NCBI RefSeq assembly: GCF_037975245.1
Contig: NC_092579.1
Location: 10,717,678 to 10,781,677, forward strand
DNA from: Apostichopus japonicus
Taxonomy: Eukaryota > Echinodermata > Holothuroidea > Aspidochirotida > Stichopodidae
DNA length: 64,000 nt
Direction: 5' to 3'
Position 1 is the first letter of the stretch; each line of letters starts with the position of its first letter. The notes below the pieces were generated by a model. The model did not search any database, had not been told where the DNA came from, and was given only the letters and a program-made list of their open reading frames with translations. Made by a program: the position numbers and the translations under genes. Positions 11,950-23,200 of this stretch are shown one piece after another.

Positions 11950-13414
11950 GCCAACAATATAAAGCTAGACCAACCTGTCTGGAAGATCCACACGAATCTT
12001 CAACACGTCCCTCATCATGAATTTCGTTTTCAGATAATTAGGTGCAGATGCTATATGAGCTGTAAACGTTAACATAAACTTAAGTGCTAGGCCTTTGCCT
12101 ATTTAATTATTAGGGCCTAGCCTACTCCAGTCTCACTCTGTGTGTAACTTGAAGTCATATGGACGACTTGTCAAGTAACGCAATAACATTATTCTGTGCA
12201 AATCCGACCACTTTTACTTGGCAGTCCTCAACACAGTCACCGGGCACACATGCATTGCGTTCATATCAAAAATAGGAACTGAAGGCTTCACTTGTTTGGT
12301 TGATAAAGTGACTGTAAGTATGGGCCTTGGCTATTACTAACCTAATTCCATGTACACCACTGAAACCGGGGTCGGCATAAGGGCGCAGACATGTTGTTTA
12401 TCCAGGAAATGCGTGCGATTGGCTGAAACCCTAAATCTTCTCTGAGATCTATTTTGATTGGTGCTAACATTCTGTGACAACGTCGTAGTGATTCTTGAAT
12501 ACAAAATATAAGAGAGTCACTAGGTGCGGTTTTCTTAAGAATTACTGTCACGTGAGGACTGAGATCGCTGTTATTGATCAATAGTTCCGCTGCAGTGTGT
12601 GGTTAATATTACCATCGGCCTGGTTTTCAAGTTAAGCCGGATACTTGTGGTTTACAAGTAGAGCAACTAATACGGTTTTTTTCTGCAGTGCAACATTAAA
12701 TGTTTGAGCATTGCGCATAATCTCAATTTCGTAAGTTCTTAATCTATTACGATTGTCAAAGTATTTGTCATTTCTTCATGTTTACAATTAGGCTGGGTTG
12801 GTTCACATTTATCGGATGTCTGCTCGAGTGTGTCGATTGTGTAGTTTACTTTCAATGTGCAAATATGTGCCTGTTATCGCGCTAGGCTAGCCTAGAACGT
12901 TGAACGCCCTTGTACGGAAAACTATTCCATACTAATCATCACACCGCTACAAGGTGATACATCTATTCACTGTTTGCACGTTAGTGCTAGTAGTTGTAGC
13001 AGTAGATCCATCGGATTTTTTAGCTCCGTGGGACACCCGGAGGGCTAAACAAAACCTATATGGAAAGATTCGTAATGTTTTACTCAACAATAATATCCTA
13101 GTTAAACAGAAAAAAAAATGGAACGCAAGGAAGTTATAAAGCATTGTTTGCCGAACTGATTTATTTTCGTCGGAAGAACCAACCATTATTTGGAGATACG
13201 ATATGAACCAAACCATTGTCTGGAGGTACGGTATATATGCTGCTCTTTTTTCTTTCTTTTTTCTTTAATCTGTTAACGCTTATTTTTTTTAGTTCAAATG
13301 CTATTTTACTTAATAATTGTATTTGAAGTGACTTGTAGTTTATTCAGTCATTTAAGTACGGTTTTATTCTTATGAATATTTGTTTTATAATGGTACCCCC
13401 TGACAAATGGTGTA
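11950..13414. other. intergenic DNA with promoter-like motifs but no supported gene
   Basis: Two inverted CCAAT boxes (ATTGG near 12418 and 12456) and a TATAAG near 12508 sit about 90 bp apart, and a palindromic TATTGATCAATA lies near 12573. No ATG-started frame of note follows. The 61-codon frame at 12954 begins at GTG after an in-frame stop and has no good acceptor. This may be a dead promoter or chance. Confidence 0.25.
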
Positions 13415-14218
13415 GTCGAGCAGCATTAGGCTCTGTTCCAGGGAGAATTCCGTGGTTGCACTGAACTAAACATTTCCCCACATTTCCCATTTCTACATTC
13501 ACTTATAGCGTGTAGTAATAACGTTAGGCCATATGAGACAAAGCTTGCCCCTAGAGCTGTATTAATAAGTAAGATTATGTAGAAAGCCTGCCTTCATTCA
13601 AGAGAATAAGGTTGAACGTTAGCATATTAGCACTATTTCGTAGGCCTGAAGTACCAGTACCTTCTTATGCCGTTAGTTCCCATGTCCGAACCGACCAATC
13701 TTTCACGAAGTCACTAACACTGTTCTCGAACTGCTACAGAGAAATATCAGTATAGTACCACCCTGGAACACATCACATGACCCTCCATACATGGTACGCG
13801 TGCACCCAATTGACATGAATCCTCCAGATTCATTTACCTCGTTGTGTGATGTGTTCCAGGGTGGTACCAAACTGATATTTCTCTGTAGCAGTTCGAGAAT
13901 AGTGTTAGTGACTTCGTAAAAGATTTGCACCAAGACGGATCGGACATGGGAACTAACGGCATAAGGAGGTACTGGTACTTCAGGCCTACGAAATAGTGCT
14001 AATATGCTAACGTTCAACCTTATTCTCTTGAATGAAGGCAGGCCTTCTACATAATAGATCTTACTTATTAATACAGCTCCAGGGGCAAGCTTTTTCTCAT
14101 ATGGCCTAACGTTATTACTACTTGCTCTAAGTGAATGAAGAAATGGGAAATGTGGGGAAATGTTTAGTTCAGTGCAACCACGGAATTCTCCATGGAACAG
14201 AGCCTAACGCTGCTCGAC
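13415..14218. repeat. 804-bp long inverted repeat (hairpin)
   Basis: Left arm 13415-13777 and right arm 13845-14218 are near-perfect inverted copies with only a few percent differences, joined by a 67-nt loop. The outer ends read GTCGAGCAGC and GCTGCTCGAC. A transcript from either strand would fold into about 360 bp of almost continuous duplex. No protein frame, RT or transposase is present, and no clear target duplication flanks it. Confidence 0.9.
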
Positions 14219-14355
14219 GGGAATACAGCTATCACGTTAGGCTACAGGCACGGTTATTGCTAGGTAACGGGTGTCGTCTGCTGCTCTAAGCACGCAAACT
14301 CATTTACATAGTAGTTGGGTGAAATCATCATGCGTAATAGGGAGAGTAGTATATT

Positions 14356-14455
14356 AGTACCACCCTGGAACACATCACATGACCCTCCATACATGGTACG
14401 CGCGTACGTGCGTATTTACTGTGTGATAGTTTCTCCAGATTCATTTACCTCGTTG
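14356..14455 (+). repeat. third partial copy of the hairpin centre, not inverted
   Basis: 14356-14402 repeats the end of the left arm and start of the loop (13755-13801), and 14433-14455 repeats the loop's right side (from 13823). About 30 nt of different sequence lies between. This copy has the loop region without an adjoining inverted arm, so it may represent the pre-inversion form. Confidence 0.8.
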
Positions 14456-14653
14456 ATACAGTTTTGTTGTAAACATAAGTAAACCTTTTTATATATTTCG
14501 ACCCTTTTTGGTCGTTACATAGCTCCCAACTCTTGAGAAGGAATCCAGGTGATGCCTATACATGTAAAATGGTGGCACTTAGAAAGGCTTTTGTCACTCA
14601 AAAATTTTCTGAGAAATATGCATTTTTTGTGTGTAACATCAATAAATTGAATA

Positions 14654-14765
14654 GTATACAAATAATGAATGGTTATGAGTGCAATAGTGCAAATATTTCA
14701 TGAGTTGAAAGATGGAACAAATTACATCTTTCAACGAATGAAACCATTCATTATTTGTTTTATAC
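14654..14765. repeat. two-level nested hairpin
   Basis: Outer arms CAAATAATGAATGGTT (14659-14674) and its complement (14742-14757), plus GTATA/TATAC ends, enclose an inner perfect 11-bp stem (GTTGAAAGATG at 14704-14714, complement at 14725-14735). It could be a very small MITE or a structured RNA element. Confidence 0.65.
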
Positions 14766-15159
14766 AGCACCTTCAAATTTGGATAAAATTGGATGTAAAA
14801 TGCTCTCATGCAACAGATTGTTTTGAACAGACAGGTTTCTCTGCTCTCTTACCATTGAAAAAAGTGCTATCAAAAAAGTATAACGCATGGTTCTATTTCA
14901 TAGCGTGCAATAGAGCGGATTTTGCATGCAATCGACGAGCAATTGACCAATCAAATGGCCGGAATATAATTAGGTGTTGTTGTATAATAGGTGATAATTC
15001 ATTCTTTCCCGTGGCATGAAAATGTTCGCTGCTCGCCCCAATGAAAAGAAATATAGGCTAATTTGAGATTCAAATGATGCTGTAAAGGAGGTTTTATACT
15101 CTATTATGCTTAATGCTAAAGAAATGATAGTTGCTAAATCAAAATTTGATGCAATTTTT

Positions 15160-15790
15160 AGCTCATACCAGCATGCTGGTGTGAGCTATTAATTGTTACA
15201 GTGCGGCGTCTATCACTCTATCCGTCAACAATTGGTAAAACCGCTCCCACTCGCACAGTGTTTGATGGAATTTCATGAAACTTGGACACAAGGACCATTG
15301 GGTATAGGGCCATCAGAGATGGTCCAAAATTTGGGGTCAAAGGTCACCTGTGGGCCGTAATGGGCCATTTTGTGGAAATACGCAAAATGCTTCTTCTCCT
15401 ACAGATTCCATGGTACAATGTTGAGGGTTTGTCACGATAGTACTATGGTAGTTTTACCTTCAGGGTGTTCAGGAATTTGAGATCAAAGATCAACTAGGGG
15501 TCTTTTGTGGCCCGGGCCGCGGCCGTATATTTTCAAATTGCTCCTGTTCGTACAGTGTATGGCCAATTATAAAGAAACTTGGTCACAACGTTCCTCGGGA
15601 TGAGAGTTACGAGGGGTGTTCGGAAAATTGAGGTCAAATGTCATTTAGGGGGTCATCGGAGGTCATTCTTTGTAATATTTTCAAATATCTCAATCTCCTC
15701 AAGATTTTGATGGATCATATTCAAAGTTGAACTGATGATTGTTGGATTGTGTATGAATAAAGTGATGCCTAAAAAATTTTGGTCAAAAGT
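15160..15790 (+). repeat. dispersed AGGTCA-type repeat with terminal palindrome
   Basis: It starts with a 28-bp palindrome (15160-15187, 13 of 14 pairs), then a degenerate stretch with GGGTCAAAGGTCA, GAGGTCAAA and similar units. The wording matches the dispersed family also seen at 20640-20960, 23058-24987, 46800-46990 and 48007-50566. Confidence 0.6.
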
Positions 15791-16512
15791 TAATTAATTA
15801 CAATTAATCCCCATTGTTTAAAAAAATCTGAGCCTTCACTTTTTGCCAAAGCTCCTTTAATTTGTCTCCCAGTATCTGCAGTGTTTGTTTACATTTGTGG
15901 TTAAGCTCTGCAGAGGCTGTTAGTGGAATTAAAGCAGGACTGGGAGTTGTTATTAACTGTTGAACTGTAAGCATGAGAGCCCTATAGCCAATCAGCACTT
16001 GCCGATTCTTAGAAGTCTTTGAGCCTGAGGTATGTAGGCAGCTTGTGAAGTTATGTCTTGTAGGGAGTGCTTGTGAAGTTATATCTGCTAAGGTAGAGGG
16101 GAGAAAGTTTAATAGGGTAGGTCAGTGGTATTGTTTGAGAGAGTGGGTAAAATAGGATTTAAAGGGGAAAATAGGAATTATAGCCAGTTGTGTGGCCAGG
16201 ATTCTGCTAACGGAGGGGGGGGGGGGTATCCCTCATGGGCCCAAAATTGGTTTTGTGGGCCCTACAGTTTTCAGCTCGAAAAGGTATGAGCTTCTGCACC
16301 ATTGGTGCTCTAGTTTTTATGTATACTTGACAATTACAATTTGGGGTTTTTGGACGCTTCCGTGGGTCAGCGGGTTCGGGTGATAGAATGCGGGTCCAAC
16401 CCGCGAAATGCGAGTCAGTTGGGAGCTCTGCGTTATATTGGTCATTATGCTCGTAAACTAAGATCATTGACTCGTCATCAGTGCAGTGGTTTTATTTTTG
16501 TTAACGTTAACA
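15791..16512. other. intergenic DNA with a one-ended hAT-like fragment
   Basis: Around 16195-16260 is a GCCAGGATTCTGCTAACGG end followed by a poly-G run and a GGGCCC block, as in hAT MITE termini elsewhere in the window. No matching right end was located. Confidence 0.3.
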
Positions 16513-16516
16513 TTAA

Positions 16517-17090
16517 AGGATTAGTTCAGGTGTCATACATGTTTATCTTATATGAATGAAGACAATAAAAGAAACACAATGATGAAGAAACTGTTCAATA
16601 TCTTATTCCGTTATGGAGATATTCAAGTTTAAAGTTCCATCTGATTGTGTAGAAACTGCTGAAATCAGACTAGCTGTGATGTCACATCCTCACATTTCTG
16701 AAAAGTCTTTGTTATTTTATTAAAATGTTTTGTGAGATTTTATGACTTATAACCAAAAGATATGTCATGTGGATCTCATATTTGTCAAGGGAAGTATCAC
16801 AGATTTAACATCTGAAGAATTTTTTATCATAATTTTTTAGATTTGTGAAAAAATGTAATTAATTTTGATTGAAATATATTCACACATGTATGTTAAGAAA
16901 GTGAGGATGTGACATCACACCCTCACAGTTAGTCTTTCTACACCAGTCATTTTCAAAGAAATTTTTATATCTTCAAAGCGTGATATCTCCTAAACAGAGC
17001 ATGCTATCATGGTACAGTAGTTTCTTCACTATTGCCCTTTTGAGCTCTTTCATACAAGATAGACATGTGTCAGACACCTGAACCAATCCT
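16517..17090. mobile_element. TTAA-flanked MITE (piggyBac/Kolobok type)
   Basis: TTAA flanks both sides (16513-16516, 17091-17094). The ends are AGGATT(A/G)GTTCAGGTGTC and its complement. Subterminal inverted segments include two TGATGTCACA/TGTGACATCA blocks near 16676 and 16908. A TTAA target is used by piggyBac and Kolobok elements; the AGG start differs from the CCC start of typical piggyBac. No coding capacity. Confidence 0.85.
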
Positions 17091-17094
17091 TTAA

Positions 17095-17781
17095 GATAGT
17101 GACTATAGTACTAGGCCTACTTCCATGTATTTCGGACACCTCGTTTTTCTATTTACAAGGTCCGTCCAAAACTAAACTTGTATTTGACACCAATCCTGAA
17201 GTGACTTTTCCACTGTAGTGGTCTTTGTTCTTGAGATTAGCTATTTTCTTATCAGTTGCAACCTGATAACCAAATAATACAACTACTGTAATAATATGAA
17301 GCTATATACAACAAATACAGTTTGCAGTGAAATCATTTCTTGCAGCCTTCATCAGTTTAATATTGTGCAGTTAAAATAGACCATTCATATACTTATCAGT
17401 CAATATACTGTTCCATTGAATCTTTGCTTTCCCATTATTGTTGCAGGCATTCATGTTTTCTCTGAATTTTTATGTGTGAAACAATCTCTTATATGTTTAA
17501 ATACGTCTGATTTTTTTTTAATTCCACAAAAACCACTTCATCTTAAAGTTTATTCTTAAACCTTAGAATAACTTTAATTCTCATCAAAAAAGATTAATTC
17601 CAGAGCTGACAATGAAAACAATTTCAAAAGTAACCTTTCTACAGTTATCACATACAGAGACAATTATTTTAGTAAATAATTTAACAACATGTGACTGATA
17701 TAACAAAATGATTTCCATATTCATATCTTTTTGAGGTTTCAAGCTATCATTCCTTAAATAATTATATCTTTAAAATGATTT
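17095..17781. other. intergenic DNA, nothing recognised
   Basis: AT-rich spacer without supported features. Confidence 0.5.
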
Positions 17782-17789
17782 GTTGCAGA

Positions 17790-18835
17790 CGGTTCGGTTT
17801 CTTCCGCAAGAAACCTATTTCTTCCGGGACGTGGAAGAAATTGGAAGAAACCTGTTTCTTCCAGGTTTCTTCAGTTTCTTCCGGAAGAAACTGGGAGAAA
17901 CTGTGAAAATTGGCATATACGCAGCACAACCCACATACATGATAAAGAGACAAATAGTTTACCACCATCTGACTGAAATGCATACCATTGAAACCATTAA
18001 AATATGATATTTTTGTTTTGATTATAATTTTGGGTTGTTTTATAAATCACAATATTGAAGGACTACTTATCATCTTGCGATCCCCCCATCAACCGGAATT
18101 GCATAACTGGCCATACTGTATGAATGATTAACCTGGATTGGCCCATGCACTGAGATAATAGCCGAACAATATCTGTTAGATTTAGGCAACAGTGTAATTT
18201 TTGCAACTCCCTAAATTACAACTTGTAGTTAGGAGGACTTGTTATCCCAACAGCAAAAAGAACAAACGTCCGCAATTAAACGTAGCTGGCCACAAGCCAG
18301 CCCTCATTTCACACAACAACTTCCAGTCGAATCTGTAACCCTCGTGTCTTGAGTTCAATCTCCACAAAATATGGTCATAGTGGTCAATGTAATCGTAGTA
18401 ATGAGTGTGAATTGTAGAAGGCCTACACTAGTTTCCAGGAAACACTTGCCCCTCCACTCAGAAACTAGTTTTTAACTAAGAACTGGGCTATAATCAGGAC
18501 CATTCTGGTCTGCAAAATATTGCTTGCCCATAGCTGAATTGTCAGCTGCAAGTAGCCTAGTACTATATTGTGTACAGTATATGCTGGAAGCATGTCATGT
18601 GCTCCAAACCTAGATATAGACTACCTAGATGACACTATAGTGCTTCTTGTCCATTTATTACATAGTTAGAAATCATTGCAGATTGTTTTAATACTTTATC
18701 AACAGTTTTTCCCCAAAAAATGAGTTTCTTCCATTTTGTCCGGAAGAAACTGGAAGAAACCTATTTCTTCCGAGTGGAAAAAACCGTGGTTTATTCCGCA
18801 GTTTTTTCCACCCTGGAAGAAACCTGCGAACCCTG
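17790..18835. mobile_element. hAT-like element with GGTTTCTTCC/GGAAGAAACC motifs
   Basis: The 8-mer GTTGCAGA flanks it at 17782-17789 and 18836-18843. The left end CGGTTCGGTTTCTTCC and the complement of the right end CAGGGTTCGCAGGTTTCTTCC match apart from small indels. Both terminal ~115-bp regions (17790-17905, 18720-18835) are packed with GGAAGAAA and TTTCTTCC in both orientations. The middle is unrelated AT-rich DNA with no recognisable transposase. Confidence 0.75.
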
Positions 18836-18843
18836 GTTGCAGA

Positions 18844-20262
18844 GCATGCAAGTCTTCTTCATATATACTGTAACGTTGCTATTTGGGAATGTAAACAAAT
18901 TTAATTTCCCGCTTTCACTGTATGTTAAACATATTTTCTCAAATTGTGATGAAGGAAGAGAAGTTTTTCTCCAGTTTTCTTTAGCTCATTGCAACCTAGA
19001 CTTGAATGACTGAAGTGGGTACCAAATAATGAATAATAAAAGACAATTCTAAATCCAGATACTGTAGTAGTGTTATTACAACAATTCAATAATCTTTTTA
19101 TTCAGTATAAAGTATGAGATTTGTGAAATGTTACTGTAGCTTCCCGTTTTGCAGTATTTTTCCAGCAAACAAATTTACATACTGTATCAAGCTTGTCAAC
19201 AATTATATTGTAGTTATTTTATTAAAGAATGTAGATTACACCACTTCAGGTCATATTAAATCTCATAAATGAGGTCTTAATTTCACCTTCTTATAATATG
19301 CGTATACCTCACCTAAGATTTGCTCCTTGTTTCATACTTCTTTCTACTTCTTATTAATGATTTTCTTTGTGTAATGAAAAAATCCGGTCCGGCCGGATTT
19401 TATCCGGCCGGATTTCATGTACTATCCGGCAAAATCCGGTTCCGGCCGGATCCAAAAATTTGGATCCGGTGCATCCCTATTTATGCCTACCATGAATGTA
19501 ATTTGATTGTTCTCATATTTAGTGCTGAATAATGCATAAAACAAACATTAGCTCTTTAATCAGCAGATTTTGTAACCATTGTAAAAATAGAATATATCGT
19601 TTCCATATAGTAAAAAACATTCACAAAAAAAAACCAGAAACACTCAGAAGTGCTAGGACTCCTAGCACTTCTGTTCATGTTACGTTCATGTAATTGTGAC
19701 AAAATTAGTATTCCTCTCCGTTGTGTCCTTTGGGAAGCGGAAGAAACTATACTTCTCATCACCCGTATTTCATGAAATTAGAAGAAATAGTTGCTCTGTT
19801 CACAGATATTTACTTCCAAATATTTAAATTACTCAGTAGCATTGTTAAGGTAATGCTACAGTATCCCAGTGTCATCGCACTTTGCAAAAAACATTTTTAT
19901 CAGAAGAATTTTCCTGAGAGATTTTGATGTATTAAAAGTGTGATTTCCTTTTCTATCATATCCTGGCCTCTAAAAAATCTCATGTGTTTGATAGGTTTGA
20001 GTTGAGGTAATTACCTCAAAGCTAATGAATACAAAGCAAAGGCAAAAAAAAGCGTGTTGACCATCGTAAAAAAATGCTATGGAAGCGTTTATTTTCAATG
20101 TTCGCAATTCTTCCTGTGTTTTTCATAAGGTTTACATATATATGGATCTAATAATATGTGTGTAAGGTGTCAACCTTTTGCTATTTCTTCTCTCTTAGGT
20201 ACCAAGGTAAAGAATTCACACCAACAGAATAACACAATGCATCAATTTTGGTATCAACTGAA
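18844..20262. other. region upstream of the Ig-superfamily gene
   Basis: No coding exon was identified. It contains a CCGG-rich cluster at 19384-19475 that ends in GGTGCATCCCTA, resembling one terminus of a hAT element. A pyrimidine-rich stretch ending in AG near 20200 may be an acceptor for a 5' non-coding exon of the gene that starts at 20263. Confidence 0.35.
19384..19477. repeat. ATCCGGCCGGAT cluster
   Basis: Several overlapping ATCCGGCCGGAT-like palindromes within about 90 nt, ending with GGTGCATCCCTA. That ending is a common hAT terminal sequence when read as its complement. Only one end was found. Confidence 0.55.
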
Positions 20263-23200
20263 ATGAAAATGGATATTATTCTGCGCATTCTTTGTATGTT
20301 GTTTAGCTTGCTTCCAGGTGAGTCAGGCTCTTAAACTATATAATGTGTGACAGTTCTGCATACTCACAAATAAACATATTGGGGAAATTTTCCTTGTATG
20401 TGGGTGTGTGAGTGTGTACACTTGTTTTGTATTTTGACTGAGGACTTGAACAGAGGAATTCCAAGTCCTCAGACATCATTTCAAAAGAATCCCCATGCCC
20501 TCAGACAAATTTTGTTGTTCAGATGTATTGTTAAGGTTAGGGTACATGGATTGGAACAATTGGAAACACAATGGGGTCCTCAATTGGTTCAGTCTGAATG
20601 TAAAGCACACCTGCGTGCGTGTATGTGTTTATGAGACACTTGCTGTAAACATATGGTAACTCAAAAAGTTTAAGATGGATTTACTTCATACTCAGTATGT
20701 GGATCGGTCTTATTGTGTACAAGAATTATATTTTCTTCTGTGATGGTCAAAGGTCATTTGAGGTTAAGTCTGAAAACTTGTAAACATGATAACTCACAAA
20801 GTACATCTTTGTTAAACTTCATACTTACTGTAGTATACATAGATCCAACTTGGTGAATGCATGAACTCTATTGAATTGGTATAGGTAAAAGGTCACTTGA
20901 TGTCAACAGATTTCAAAGTCTGCAAACCTTGTAAAACATACAGTAACTCCAAAATTAAAGCTACTGTACAATTAGTTTGCGAGTTCTCTGATGTTATGAT
21001 TTTCGTTGGTCAATTTCAGTTCAGTTAAGTTTTTTGAAAGGGCTCTATAGGTACTCAACATAACATGTATAGTCATCCAAGAAATAAAATCTGCTTCAAA
21101 GAGTTGATTTTCGTGCTGTTTGCTTGTTTTAAACACACTCAAGTGCCCCTCATCAGTTTTCACCCTCATGAATTTCAATCATTCAACAAGTTTACTGTAT
21201 CTCAAATGGTATAAACATTGGGTCAATGAGTTATCTCCAATGGTCTCAAAATTGACCATATTCTCTGTGATTTAGACTAATTGATGTTGGCATAAGTAAA
21301 ATGTGAAAATATTTCACAGTGACAGTGTTTAAACAATATCATGTAACTCTTATTCAATAATAACAAATTTAAATAGGTGGTGACAGCTGATTTTCTAGCT
21401 CAAATTTGGTTAAATGAAAATGTCCATTTGCTCATGCATCTGTTTGTCTATATTTCACATTGAAAGCTGTTCTTTCTGGATGAAACATTTTGAATGAAAC
21501 TTCTATACTTTTAAATCCTTACCAGTGAATTAATTGGTTGATACCCACCCAGAAGTGCTACAAATAAGAGCAAAATATCTCTGATCTTTTCTGGCTCTTA
21601 CTTAATTCTTGGACAACTTAAACTCACTTGCGCGACATTAGTCAGACAGTTATTGGAATTTCAGCAAACTGTATGGCAAGGAATCACAAAGCCAACTGGC
21701 TCTCAGACTCTGGTTTCAAGTTACAATGTTATCTGTAATATGCCATTGGTCTAGCAGTTTGACCATTTGATGCACACATGTAAAGTAAATGAATAGTAAC
21801 TACTGTAAGTTATATATATATTTGTATGACATTTTTTCGATTTCCCTTCTCATGTCTTGCTAGTTGTGGAAGCAGAACCTTTGAAACCTTCAGTACTAGC
21901 ACTGGAAGGAGATGCAGCGGAAATAGTTTGCCCGACAATAGAGAGTTATGAATCATATTTCTGGAGAAAAGGAGACTCTATTGAGGACAGCACAGCAGTT
22001 GCTTCTTTTGTTGATGGTGTACATAGAGCAGACGCTAAGAAATATGCGGTTACAGCAAATGGAACATTTTTCATTAAAAATGTTACTACAAAAGATGAAG
22101 GGAACTATTTCTGTCGAGGAGTTTCAGATATATCTTCGTCCACTGTAGAAATAATGGTATATGTACAAGGTTAGTTACAGTAATAGTTCATGCTTCAATA
22201 GAATTTATGGATGTTTTACCAATAGCAATACCTATATAATGTACAAACAGAGATGTGAGGGGAAAGCCAATTTCCCCCATTTTGATTAATGCTTGTATTA
22301 ATGTATCTTTTTATGACACCATATATGCTGTACCTTCTGTTATTTCCCGATACTGAAATCCCAATATTGACCAGTATTTCAGGGCATCTATACTTTAGGG
22401 TTACTTCTTCATCATTTCCTGCCCAGCTTGAAAATATAAGTTTTTTCCTGGAAATGTAAAATCCTGAGAGTTTTATTGACAGACAGTAAGACTAGCAATG
22501 ACTATGTAATTGACTACTTATGCATGTTTATTAAAGAAGAACCATTTTACTTTTTATGATAACTCTTTTTGTGAGTTGACAAATGCCAGACACATTCACA
22601 AAAAGAAATACGTAATTTTGATTTTCTCAGCTTCTCTTCAGAATTTTGAGTTGAGCATTGATCACTGCGGTACTGAAAGCAGTAGTTGCTCGCCAAACAT
22701 TGATCTTTCTAAACCAATTGAGTTGATATGCAGAGGGAAAAATGCATCTCCATCAGTGAAGTTAAAATGGTTTAATGGATCCAGAGAGATAGAAAGCAAT
22801 ATAAGTGTAGCCAAATACGATCAGAAGAATGCACCATCATCTACAATGATCATAAGTACATTAAAAGTTGTCTACAGAACCCCAGTAACACTGACTTGTC
22901 AAGTTGAGCCCAAGAGCAGAACAGATGGTTGTAGATTTGTGAACATTCGACTTGAGCAGCCAGGTGAGGAGAAACTAAAACCGTTCTATTGAAGAATAGT
23001 AGTCATTTACAGTTAATTGTCCCAATTAGGCCAGTGATTTCACTCTACTTGATTTTTGGTTCCTTGCCTTTTTGCAAAGCAAGGAACCTATGCGTTCAAC
23101 TTGGCGTGTGTGTGTGTGTGTGTGACGCTTGGCTTGTGTATACGATATCTCAATAAGGAAATGATGTATCATGATCAAACTTGGTGGGTGGATAGCCCAT

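Noticed and set aside
12954-13139. 61-codon frame resembling a secreted peptide
   Set aside because: It begins with GTG right after an in-frame stop, has no convincing acceptor or ATG, and ends in a low-complexity Lys run.
14669-15019. 116-codon plus-strand frame
   Set aside because: It runs through the nested hairpin and AT-rich spacer, with no motif or splice context.
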